From positions 1 through 24,993 of the forward strand of contig JAPLJL010000023.1 of NCBI GenBank assembly GCA_026388615.1: DNA of 24,993 nucleotides, in the 5' to 3' direction. This stretch comes from Pseudomonadota bacterium (lineage in GTDB: Bacteria; Desulfobacterota; JAPLJL01). A program made the translations under genes and the position numbers. Under the pieces are notes generated by a model. The model did no database searches, had not been told where the DNA came from, and saw nothing but the letters and a program-made list of their open reading frames with translations. Below, piece after piece: positions 15,229-21,790 of the stretch (position 1 is the first letter of the stretch; the number at the start of each line of letters is the position of its first letter).

Positions 15229-15257
15229 TTGACATTTCCGGAGAGGTTTATTAGATA
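15229..15257 (+). promoter_or_regulatory. Sigma70-type promoter for acyl-CoA dehydrogenase 1
   Basis: A perfect TTGACA -35 box is followed after 17 bases by TAGATA as a weaker -10. The start codon is about 40 bases beyond the -10. Confidence 0.5.
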
Positions 15258-15297
15258 TTGAGGGCCGTTTTAGACCAACCAGAAAGGAGTAATAGAT

Positions 15298-16446
15298 ATG
15301 CCGCTCAAGTACACCGAAGACCATGAGATTTTCCGGACTTCCCTGAAGAAATTCTTCGAGAAAGAAGTCACCCCGCACGCCATGGAATGGAAGGAAAAGG
15401 GCGATGTGCCCCACGAGATCTGGAAGAAGATGGGGCAACAGGGGTTCCTCGGCTACTTCGCCCCGCCCGAATACGGCGGTTCCGGCCTGGATTTCAGCTA
15501 TTCCGTGGTTCTCCTGGAAGAGATGACCGGCACCTCCAGCGATCTTGCTCTCAACATCGGGGTGTGTAACGACGTGGCCGTCCCCTATATCCTCCACAGC
15601 GGTTCGGAAGAACAGAAAAAGAAATACCTCACCCGGTACTGCGCGGGCGAATGCATCGTAGCCATCGCCATGACCGAGCCCGGGGCCGGGAGCGACCTGC
15701 AGGCCATCCGCTCCACCGCCATCCGGAAAGGCGATCATTACATCGTCAACGGCCAGAAGACCTTCATTTCCAACGGCTACCACTGCGACATGGCCATCGT
15801 GGCGGTCAAGACGGATCCCAAGGCCAATCCTCCTTACACCGGCATCTCCCTGATCCTGGTCGATGCCGGCACCCCCGGCTTCAATAAAGGCCGCAAGCTC
15901 GACAAGATGGGCGTGAAAGCCGCGGACACCGCCGAGCTTTCCTTCGAGGACTGCAAGGTTCCGGTGGAGAACCTGCTCGGGGCGGAGGGGACCGGGTTCT
16001 TCACCCTGATGCAGAACCTCCAGCAAGAGCGCCTGGTCGGCGCCATCGGGGCCGTCCTGGGTTCGGATAAGATCCTGGCCCAAACCATCGAGTACACCAA
16101 AACCCGCGAGGCTTTCGGGCGCCCGATCTGCAAGTTCCAACACAACGCCTTCAAGCTCGTGGAAATGGCCACCGAGATCGAGATGGCCAAGGTGTTCACC
16201 TACAAGCTGATCGACCAGTTCCTCGACGGCGAAGACATCACCAAGGCCGTCTCCATGGCCAAGTGGTACAACAGCGAGATGCTGAACCGGGTCTGCTACC
16301 AGTGCGTCCAGCTCTACGGCGGCTACGGCTACATGATGGAATACCCGGTGGCCCACGCCTACGTGGACGCCCGGCTCCAGACCATCGCCGCCGGCACCAC
16401 CGAAATCATGAAGCTGATCATCGCCCGGATGATGGGACTATTATAA
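15298..16446 (+). CDS. Acyl-CoA dehydrogenase 1 (long-chain/isovaleryl-type catalytic Glu)
   Basis: The 382-residue flavoenzyme would make the first double bond in an acyl-CoA, passing electrons to ETF or a similar carrier. Family blocks are present: AMTEPGAGSDL (124-134), FAD/substrate segment KTFISNG (154-160), TREAFGRPICKFQ (269-281) and GGYGYMMEYPV (341-351). The catalytic Glu of MCAD/SCAD (IYEGT) is replaced by IAAGT, but a Glu sits in LQQERL (Glu244). That is where isovaleryl- and long-chain acyl-CoA dehydrogenases carry their base, so the enzyme should be active. AAAGGAG lies 8 bases before the ATG. It is about 80% identical, by hand count, to the protein at 21791-22939. The substrate is not known. 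It forms a single-gene unit with its own promoter. Confidence 0.92.
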   Translation: MPLKYTEDHEIFRTSLKKFFEKEVTPHAMEWKEKGDVPHEIWKKMGQQGFLGYFAPPEYGGSGLDFSYSVVLLEEMTGTSSDLALNIGVCNDVAVPYILHSGSEEQKKKYLTRYCAGECIVAIAMTEPGAGSDLQAIRSTAIRKGDHYIVNGQKTFISNGYHCDMAIVAVKTDPKANPPYTGISLILVDAGTPGFNKGRKLDKMGVKAADTAELSFEDCKVPVENLLGAEGTGFFTLMQNLQQERLVGAIGAVLGSDKILAQTIEYTKTREAFGRPICKFQHNAFKLVEMATEIEMAKVFTYKLIDQFLDGEDITKAVSMAKWYNSEMLNRVCYQCVQLYGGYGYMMEYPVAHAYVDARLQTIAAGTTEIMKLIIARMMGLL

Positions 16447-16799
16447 GAAAGAGCGAGATCCTCCTTCGCTAACCTGTCCTACGCCTAGGCTTCGGAGGAC
16501 GGGAGCTCCGGAGGACAAGCACGCGAGAAAAAGTTAACGCGAGAAACGGAAAGATTTCTTTATTGCCCCTAATAATCAATTTTTCCAAGGGTCCAGGACA
16601 CGCGGATCCTAATTCTTCCACGTGAAAAACATTTCAGGTCATGAACACCTTTGCTGGCCGCCCTCAGGTAGTCAGTTGAATGGCTCCCCTACGAAAAAAA
16701 TTCTTTTTTGCGCAGCCTAAATACGACTCATATTATTCTAACGAGAAAGGGCGGCACTTAAATGCCGCCCTTTCTCGTTGCTCATTGCTCGTTGCTTTT
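16447..16799. other. Gene-free stretch with intergenic repeat remnants and a bidirectional terminator
   Basis: Near 16460-16520 there is an imperfect palindromic element (TGTCCTACGCC...CTTCGGAGGAC). A segment at 16524-16550 (CGAGAAA...GTTAA-GCGAGAAA) is similar to one after acyl-CoA dehydrogenase 2 at 22971-23004. A strong hairpin follows. No coding sequence is seen. Confidence 0.5.
16740..16779. terminator. Bidirectional terminator hairpin
   Basis: AACGAGAAAGGGCGGCA pairs perfectly (17 bp) with its complement across a CTTAAA loop. Runs of A and T in the stem base give a weak U-tract in either direction. It lies between the convergent acyl-CoA dehydrogenase 1 and MaoC-type hydratase genes, and so could end both. 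Confidence 0.65.
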
Positions 16800-17639
16800 T
16801 TACTCTTCAAAGAGCGCGGCGGCGTTGGTGATCACGTTCCGCCCGTCGTCGGTGCTGGCGCTTACGATCGCCTTGCCTTTACCCTCTTTCCAGATCTTGG
16901 TGACGATCTTTTGGCCGGGGTAAACCTCCTTGGAGAAGCGCACCTCGAACTCCTTGAGTTTCGAGTCCTCCCCCCCGCAGCAGGCCTCGATCACCGCCCG
17001 GCCGACATGGCCGAAGGTACAGAGACCATGCAGGATGGGTTTGGTGTATCCGGCCATCTGGGCAAAGGCGGGATCGATGTGGAGGGGGTTGATGTCACCC
17101 GAGAGCCGGTAGATCAGATGCTGGATGGGCAGGGTCTGGTATTCGACCACCTGGTCCGGCTCGCGCGCGGGGGGTTCGTTCCCCGGGGCCGGGCCCTTGG
17201 GCCCGCCCCAGCCGCCGGCACCCCGGGCGAAAGCGGAAAAGATGTTGTCGAACAGATGTTCCCCGTCCAGGGTTTTGGTCACGGTATGGATCCGGTAGAG
17301 CGCCCCTTTCCCCTTGTCCCAGAGCTCGATCACCTTACCGGTGGTGACGGTCTGGGCGTCGAAGGGCAGAGGCCTTTTCTTGATCATGATCTTCTGCTCG
17401 CCGTGGACGATCATCATCGGGTTCGCCCCTAAGATCTCGATGCTCCCGAAAAGGCACATAAAAGGCGCGATCACCGCGAAGGTGGGGATCACTCGAATCC
17501 CGTTTTCAAAGTTCTCATAGGTATGGGCCAGATCGTAGGCCCCGATCCCGATGTTATAGAGGGCGATGTCCTTCCAGGCCCAGTTGAAATTAACGGGCGG
17601 GAGTTCCTTGCCCACGCAATCAAGATTTATTTCGGCCAC
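16800..17639 (-). CDS. MaoC-like (R)-specific enoyl-CoA hydratase, double hot-dog
   Basis: The 279-residue protein has an N-terminal degenerate hot-dog half (about 1-140) and a C-terminal half bearing the hydratase-2 motif YRLSGDINPLHIDPAFA, with the expected catalytic Asp182 and His187. PILHGLCTFG follows. The architecture matches the hydratase-2 domain of peroxisomal multifunctional enzyme type 2 and MaoC proteins, which hydrate trans-2-enoyl-CoA to (R)-3-hydroxyacyl-CoA. A Gly/Pro-rich linker (GAGGWGGPKGPAPGNEPP) joins the halves. A strong AAAGGAGG site precedes the ATG. It is separated from the upstream thiolase operon by a terminator, so it is probably its own unit. It supplies the hydration step of the local beta-oxidation-like set. 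No 3-hydroxyacyl-CoA dehydrogenase is nearby. Confidence 0.9.
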   Translation of the reverse strand: MAEINLDCVGKELPPVNFNWAWKDIALYNIGIGAYDLAHTYENFENGIRVIPTFAVIAPFMCLFGSIEILGANPMMIVHGEQKIMIKKRPLPFDAQTVTTGKVIELWDKGKGALYRIHTVTKTLDGEHLFDNIFSAFARGAGGWGGPKGPAPGNEPPAREPDQVVEYQTLPIQHLIYRLSGDINPLHIDPAFAQMAGYTKPILHGLCTFGHVGRAVIEACCGGEDSKLKEFEVRFSKEVYPGQKIVTKIWKEGKGKAIVSASTDDGRNVITNAAALFEE

Positions 17640-17743
17640 GTCTCTCCTCCTTTCCCCTTAGGTTAACGTTTCGGGTTCCTGGTTTCGAGTTTCGGGTTAT
17701 CAGTTACCCAAGTTTAGAAACAACCTTATCATCCTATTATCTA

Positions 17744-17777
17744 TAAAAAACAGGGAGCCGTTTGACCGGCTCCCTGT
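17744..17777 (-). terminator. Terminator after thiolase operon
   Basis: On the minus strand ACAGGGAGCCG pairs with CGGCTCCCTGT (11 bp, 6-base loop), followed by TTTTTTAT. It lies about 200 bases past the thiolase stop codon. Confidence 0.75.
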
Positions 17778-17825
17778 CGTGGGCAGCTATTAAATCCGCC
17801 CCTGAACTTTTATTTTTCTGCAACC

Positions 17826-17850
17826 CAGCCCGATGAATCGGGCAACTACT
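17826..17850. repeat. Palindromic intergenic repeat, copy D (fragment)
   Basis: AGCCCGATGAATCGGGCAACTACT matches the conserved end of the intergenic repeat family seen in full at three other places. The other end is missing. Confidence 0.55.
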
Positions 17851-17973
17851 AAATAACGCAGGTAAAAACCCTCGGCTGCCGGTTTCGGGTTTGCCCCGAC
17901 CAAAACTCGGGGTCTACCCATTACCTTTGACCTTTCACCTTCCAGCTTTGACCTGCAGCTCCTTTATCACTGC

Positions 17974-19179
17974 CTAGTTGTACCGTCCCACGATCGCGAC
18001 GGAACAGACGTTCATGAACGGCATCCCGCCCAGGTTGTGGGTCAGGCCGAACTTCGGGTCCTTGAGCTGGCGGTCGCCGGCCCGCCCCAGGAGCTGGTTG
18101 TACATCTCGTAGAGCATCCGCAGGCCGGAGGCCCCGATCGGGTGGCCGAAGCACTTCAGGCCGCCGTCGATCTGGCAGGGCACCCCGCCGGTAGCGTCGT
18201 AGAACCCGTCCATCACGTCCTTGATCGCTCCCCCGCGCGGGGAGATGTGCAGGTCTTCCATGGTCACGAGCTCGGTGATGGAGAAGCAATCGTGCACCTC
18301 GATCATGCTGAGTTCCTTGCGGGGATCCTTGATCCCGGCTTCGGCGTAAGCCCGGGTGCTCGCCTTGTCGGCAGTCACGAAGTGGTCACCCTGCCACTCG
18401 TTGTATTGCATTTCGTAGCCGTTCGAGAGGGCGAGCTGGATGGACTTGACCGAGACCAGGTCCTTCCTCCCCATGGACTTGGCGATCTCGGGGGTGGTGA
18501 CAATCGCGCAGGCCGAGCCGTCGGAAACCCCGCAGCAGTCGAAGAGCCCGAGGGGATCGGCGATGATCGGCGAAGCCAGGATCTGGTCTACGGTTACCGC
18601 CTTCCGCAGGTGGGCCTTGGGGTTCTTGGCCCCATTCGCGTGACTTTTGGCGGAAATATGGGCCAGAGCGTTTTTCAGATCATCCCGCTCGATTTTATAC
18701 TTGGCCCGGTAGGCGCTCGCCAGCTGGGCGAACATCCCGGGGGCGGTCATGTTGGGCATGACCATGAAATGGGCAGGTCCCCCGTTGGAACCCAGGTTCG
18801 GCAATCCGCCGTAACCCGAGTCCTTGAGCTTCTCCACCCCCTGGGCCAGGGCGAAATCCACCGCCCCGGAAGCCACCGCGTAGCAGGCCCCGCGGAAGGC
18901 CTCGGTGCCGGTGGCGCAGAAATTCTCCACCCGGGTTACCGGGATGAAGGGGAGGCGCAACGTTATCGGGAGCGCCAGGGCGGAAAGCCCCACGTGCTGC
19001 GACTCGAAGGCCGTCCCAAACCAGGCCGCCTGGATCTGCTTCTTCTCTATCCCCGCGTCCTTGATGCATTCCTCGAAGGCCTCCACGATCAGGTCCTGGG
19101 CGCTCATATCCCAGCGTTCTCCGAAGCGGCTGCAGCCCATCCCGAGGATCGCTACTTTATCTCTGATTCCGGTTGCCAT
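17974..19179 (-). CDS. Thiolase family protein (SCP-x/acetyl-CoA acetyltransferase-like)
   Basis: The 401-residue protein has the nucleophilic Cys in ENFCATGTEAFRGA (Cys88), an EVHDCFSITELVTMEDL block in place of the classical NEAF motif, and GLKCFGHPIGASGLRMLYE with the conserved His. Its C-terminus (HNLGGMPFMNVCSVAIVG) lacks the usual CxG motif, as in the sterol-carrier-protein-x thiolase subgroup. It would cleave or form a beta-keto acyl-CoA. GGAGG lies 7 bases before the ATG. It follows the HMG-CoA-synthase-like/DUF35 fusion by 50 bases on the same strand, so they are almost certainly co-transcribed. In known systems (archaeal thiolase/HMGCS/DUF35 complexes, BbsAB in toluene degradation) such thiolases work with a DUF35 zinc-ribbon partner, which the neighbour supplies. 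Confidence 0.9.
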   Translation of the reverse strand: MATGIRDKVAILGMGCSRFGERWDMSAQDLIVEAFEECIKDAGIEKKQIQAAWFGTAFESQHVGLSALALPITLRLPFIPVTRVENFCATGTEAFRGACYAVASGAVDFALAQGVEKLKDSGYGGLPNLGSNGGPAHFMVMPNMTAPGMFAQLASAYRAKYKIERDDLKNALAHISAKSHANGAKNPKAHLRKAVTVDQILASPIIADPLGLFDCCGVSDGSACAIVTTPEIAKSMGRKDLVSVKSIQLALSNGYEMQYNEWQGDHFVTADKASTRAYAEAGIKDPRKELSMIEVHDCFSITELVTMEDLHISPRGGAIKDVMDGFYDATGGVPCQIDGGLKCFGHPIGASGLRMLYEMYNQLLGRAGDRQLKDPKFGLTHNLGGMPFMNVCSVAIVGRYN

Positions 19180-19229
19180 TTTATATCCTCCTTATCTTGA
19201 TATTGGATTGATCCCGTTTTGGTCCCGCC

Positions 19230-20690
19230 TCACGCCGGTTTCTTGAAGGCTGGGGCCGCGCTCCAGAAATACCCGGTGAAGCAGCGGTCCTTGTCATAGT
19301 ATTTCTTCCGGAAGGTAACCTGCATCGGCACGCCCACCTCGATGTCGTTCATGGTGCAGTCGGTGAAGTCCATAATCATCCGGCCGCCGCCCTCGAACTG
19401 GATCATCCCGTAACTGGCGGGGGGATCGATCGAAACCGCGAGGAGATCGCTGGTGAAGGTCAGGATCTTGGCCGGCCGGCCGACGAACTCGCAATCCTCC
19501 TGGGAATGGACAGCACCGCACTCGGGCTTGACGCAAACATTGCTCTTCGGAATTTGGAGTGTCCCGCAGGCTTTGCATTTTCCGCCGACGAACCCGAGGA
19601 TGAGCTTACGGTCGCGCCACATCGCAGAGAGGGCCGTCTGCATCGGGACCTCGGCGCGGATCCCCATCTCGGTATTGAGGAGGTCGCGGAACCGGAGGAA
19701 CTTCCCGTAGGTGTACTCGGTCCGGCTGTTGGCCAGGTGCCCCGAAACCGCCATGCGGGGAGCAAGATTCTTGATTTTATCGGTAACCATGAAAATCAGG
19801 GCGTCCGAACCCTGCCCGAAGCTCGCCACTAAAAGTTTGTCACCGGGCTTGGCGGTTTCAAGCTCGCGGGCGAGCATGATGAGGGGATGGGCCACCCCGC
19901 ATTCGCCGGTTTCCTCGTGCATGTTTCCGGACAGCTGTTCCTTGGTGAAACCCATGCTCTTGGCAATTTCCCAGTGGGCCCGGCCGAAGAGGCAGGGGAA
20001 CATGATCCGGGTAATATCCGTCGGCTTGAGTCCGGTCTTGGCCAGCACCCCTTTCACCGCCTGGGGGATGATCTTGCCGTAGCCTTCATCCCGGATCCAG
20101 CGTTCCTCCCAGTTGTAATCGAATTTTCCCTCGGTGCCCCGGTAATGGTCCACGAAATCCTGGCTGAGCGAGAAGGAACCCACCAGCTCGGCGACAACAT
20201 TGTCCTTCCCCAAAACCAGCGACGCGGCACCGTCCCCGAACCACATCTCGTGGAACCAGGCTGTCTTGGTTCTCCGGCTGTCCGAGGCGGAAAGCAGGAT
20301 CTGTTTCTTATCCCCGCCCTGGACCGCTTCCAGGGCCGTGACCAGCGCGCTGGTCCCAGCCTTCTGGGTGCTGGTAAAATCCGCGGTGGTGACATCGTCC
20401 TTCAGGTTCAAAGCGCATTTCAGGATGCTCGCGCTGTCGCGGTCGGCGAAGGACAGGCTGGTGGAGGCGATGTAAACCCCGTCCAGCTTGGCGCGGTCCT
20501 GGCCGGTCATACAATCCCAGGCCGCGGCCACCGCCATGGTCATGGCGTCCTCGTCCCAGTTGCAGAAGGTGCGTTCGCCCGAAGCGGCAGTCATCAGGCC
20601 CGGGGCCAACCACCCCATCGCATCCATGATGCAGCTCCGACCTAATCGGTACTTGGGCAGATATGCCCCGTAGGAAACTATTCCAACCAT
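19230..20690 (-). CDS. HMG-CoA synthase-like protein fused to C-terminal DUF35 OB-fold/zinc ribbon
   Basis: Residues 1-350 follow the archaeal-type HMG-CoA synthase (thiolase fold) pattern: GIVSYGAYLPKYRL, GVYIASTSLSFADR, KAGTSALVTALEAV and AKPGDKLLVASFGQGSDALIF. Residues 355-486 form a DUF35 unit with rubredoxin-like zinc knuckles CKAC (372-375) and CVKPEC (386-391), then an OB fold (GRPAKILTFTSDLL, PMQVTFRKKYYD). By remembered family alignment all three catalytic residues are replaced: the Glu slot by Thr77, the Cys slot by Gln109 (STQKAGT versus FACKAGT) and the His slot by Pro232 (FPCLFG versus FHQPNG). It is therefore probably not an active synthase but a partner of the thiolase encoded 50 bases downstream. 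AAAGGAGGG precedes the ATG. It is divergent from the TetR gene. Confidence 0.88.
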   Translation of the reverse strand: MVGIVSYGAYLPKYRLGRSCIMDAMGWLAPGLMTAASGERTFCNWDEDAMTMAVAAAWDCMTGQDRAKLDGVYIASTSLSFADRDSASILKCALNLKDDVTTADFTSTQKAGTSALVTALEAVQGGDKKQILLSASDSRRTKTAWFHEMWFGDGAASLVLGKDNVVAELVGSFSLSQDFVDHYRGTEGKFDYNWEERWIRDEGYGKIIPQAVKGVLAKTGLKPTDITRIMFPCLFGRAHWEIAKSMGFTKEQLSGNMHEETGECGVAHPLIMLARELETAKPGDKLLVASFGQGSDALIFMVTDKIKNLAPRMAVSGHLANSRTEYTYGKFLRFRDLLNTEMGIRAEVPMQTALSAMWRDRKLILGFVGGKCKACGTLQIPKSNVCVKPECGAVHSQEDCEFVGRPAKILTFTSDLLAVSIDPPASYGMIQFEGGGRMIMDFTDCTMNDIEVGVPMQVTFRKKYYDKDRCFTGYFWSAAPAFKKPA

Positions 20691-20760
20691 GAAAGATACC
20701 CTCCTTTCCTCGTTAATCCTTATCCTTAAACCGTTGACTTTAAAATCTTAATCAAACCTA

Positions 20761-20774
20761 GTTAGTGTTCCTCA
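20761..20774. promoter_or_regulatory. Candidate TetR operator 1
   Basis: GTTAGTGTTCCTCA shares GTTAGTGnnnCTCA with the site at 20979. It lies about 70 bases upstream of the leftward HMGCS-like gene start. The palindromic character is weak in this copy, so the operator role is tentative. Confidence 0.3.
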
Positions 20775-20935
20775 CCTCCGGGCCCAGAACCGGCCCGAAG
20801 CAGCTCAAGCTCGAATTATCGATATCCAACCCAGCGGGATGATTTTTACGCAATTTTATCCGCTTTGTCAAGCCCCCTTTTACCGACGATAATATCAGGA
20901 ATATGATCCCGGGTTCCGCCATTTTTACCCCCTTC

Positions 20936-20964
20936 TTGACCGGGGGATTTTTCTCTGATAAAAG
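20936..20964 (+). promoter_or_regulatory. Sigma70-type promoter for TetR gene
   Basis: TTGACC at 20936-20941 and TAAAAG at 20959-20964 are 17 bases apart. The candidate operator begins 14 bases after the -10, which would place it across the transcription start, a common position for TetR autorepression. Confidence 0.45.
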
Positions 20965-20978
20965 ATACCAACTGGCAA

Positions 20979-20992
20979 GTTAGTGAGTCTCA
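20979..20992. promoter_or_regulatory. Candidate TetR operator 2
   Basis: GTTAGTGAGTCTCA contains the perfect short palindrome TGAG-T-CTCA and matches the site at 20761 in 11 of 11 defined positions of GTTAGTGnnnCTCA. It sits just past the likely promoter of the TetR gene. Confidence 0.35.
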
Positions 20993-21032
20993 ACCCGGAG
21001 CCCTGGAGAGCCCCGGGAAGGAGGTTTTTCTG

Positions 21033-21713
21033 TTGGTTCAGAGCCTGACCGGCCGGAAGGATGTTTCCGAACCCGCCGCCCCCAACGGGGACCGCACCCC
21101 GCCCCCCGGCCGGCAGAAGATCGAAAAAGCCCTCAAGTCGCTCCTCGAAGACAAGGAATTCAGCGCCATCACCACTTCCGAGATCGCCAAGACCGCCGGG
21201 GTAACCGAGGCGCTGATCTACAAGTATTTCAAGGACAAGCGCGACCTGCTCTACCAGGTCCTGGCCCGGGACCTGGAACACCATCTCGAACAGTCCCAGC
21301 TTCACCTCAAGGGGATCAGCGGAGCCCGGAACAAGATCCGCAAACTCATCTGGTTTTACCTGAACACCTACGCGGAGGAACGGGTCTTCGGCCAGATGCT
21401 CATGCTTGAGGTATTGAGTTTCCACGATTTCTACCAGAGCGCACCCTACCAGGTGCTGAAAAAATTCGCCATCCTCGAGCTCGGCATCCTGAAAGAGGGA
21501 ATCGAAACCGGGGAGATCCGCGACGATCTCCCCCCCGCCCTGATCCGCCAGGTGATCCGGGGCAGCATCGAAAACGCCTGCCTGGCCTGGGTGAAGATCA
21601 GCCAGAAGATCTCCCCCGACGAGCTGACCGAAAACCTCTGCCGGGTTCTGTTCAACGGAATCGAAAAACCGGAAAGGGAAAAAACCAGGAACGGGCGCAA
21701 CTTGCATCAATAA
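21033..21713 (+). CDS. TetR/AcrR family transcriptional regulator
   Basis: The 226-residue protein has a short Pro-rich leader and then a TetR helix-turn-helix (about 42-70: FSAITTSEIAKTAGVTEALIYKYFKDKRDLL). A helical ligand-binding domain follows, ending in a charged tail. The start is TTG, supported by AAGGAGG 8 bases upstream. TetR proteins beside acyl-CoA dehydrogenases commonly sense acyl-CoAs and repress the degradative genes. The effector here is unknown. It is divergent from the HMGCS-like/thiolase operon, and acyl-CoA dehydrogenase 2 follows 77 bases later in the same direction, so it probably regulates both and itself. Confidence 0.9.
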   Translation: MVQSLTGRKDVSEPAAPNGDRTPPPGRQKIEKALKSLLEDKEFSAITTSEIAKTAGVTEALIYKYFKDKRDLLYQVLARDLEHHLEQSQLHLKGISGARNKIRKLIWFYLNTYAEERVFGQMLMLEVLSFHDFYQSAPYQVLKKFAILELGILKEGIETGEIRDDLPPALIRQVIRGSIENACLAWVKISQKISPDELTENLCRVLFNGIEKPEREKTRNGRNLHQ

Positions 21714-21716
21714 TAT

Positions 21717-21738
21717 CCTCCCCTCCCTTGAGGGGAGG
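21717..21738. promoter_or_regulatory. Hairpin between TetR and acyl-CoA dehydrogenase 2
   Basis: CCTCCCCTC pairs with GAGGGGAGG across CCTT. No T-run follows on the plus strand, so it is more likely a stability or attenuation element, or an intergenic repeat, than a full terminator. Confidence 0.35.
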
Positions 21739-21790
21739 GGTAAATGGTTAAGGCAAAAAATTCTTATTTTCAGTAGAAAGGAGTTGAAAA

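Larger units (their letters stand above)
14841..15297. other. Intergenic region between divergent operons
   Basis: The stretch holds an AT-rich segment near 14945-14975 (GTTATATAAATAATTAG) that may serve the leftward membrane-protein/radical SAM operon, repeat copy C, and a promoter for the rightward acyl-CoA dehydrogenase. No gene was seen. Confidence 0.5.
17640..17973. other. Intergenic region between MaoC and thiolase genes
   Basis: The segment holds a minus-strand terminator for the thiolase operon, a degenerate copy of the palindromic repeat, and short iterated phrases of GTTTCGGGTT type. The promoter of the MaoC gene should lie between 17640 and 17743, but I cannot pick it out. No coding sequence is seen. 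Confidence 0.5.
20691..21032. other. Divergent regulatory region, HMGCS/thiolase operon versus TetR/acyl-CoA dehydrogenase 2
   Basis: This 342-base region separates the two divergent units. It holds a plausible rightward promoter and two copies of a shared motif, one near each gene start, that could be TetR operators. A conserved -10/-35 pair for the leftward operon is not obvious. No coding sequence is seen. Confidence 0.55.

Noticed and set aside
15298..16446. Acyl-CoA dehydrogenase 1 as an inactive paralog because the IYEGT Glu is missing
   Set aside because: A Glu is present in LQQERL, the position used by isovaleryl- and long-chain acyl-CoA dehydrogenases.
18037..19200. 387-codon plus-strand frame opposite the thiolase
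   Set aside because: It is an antisense shadow of a gene with intact thiolase motifs; the translated sequence is low in hydrophobic-core patterns.
19230..20690. Calling this gene a mevalonate-pathway HMG-CoA synthase
   Set aside because: The catalytic Glu, Cys and His appear to be replaced, no other mevalonate gene is present, and the neighbours are acyl-CoA degradation genes.
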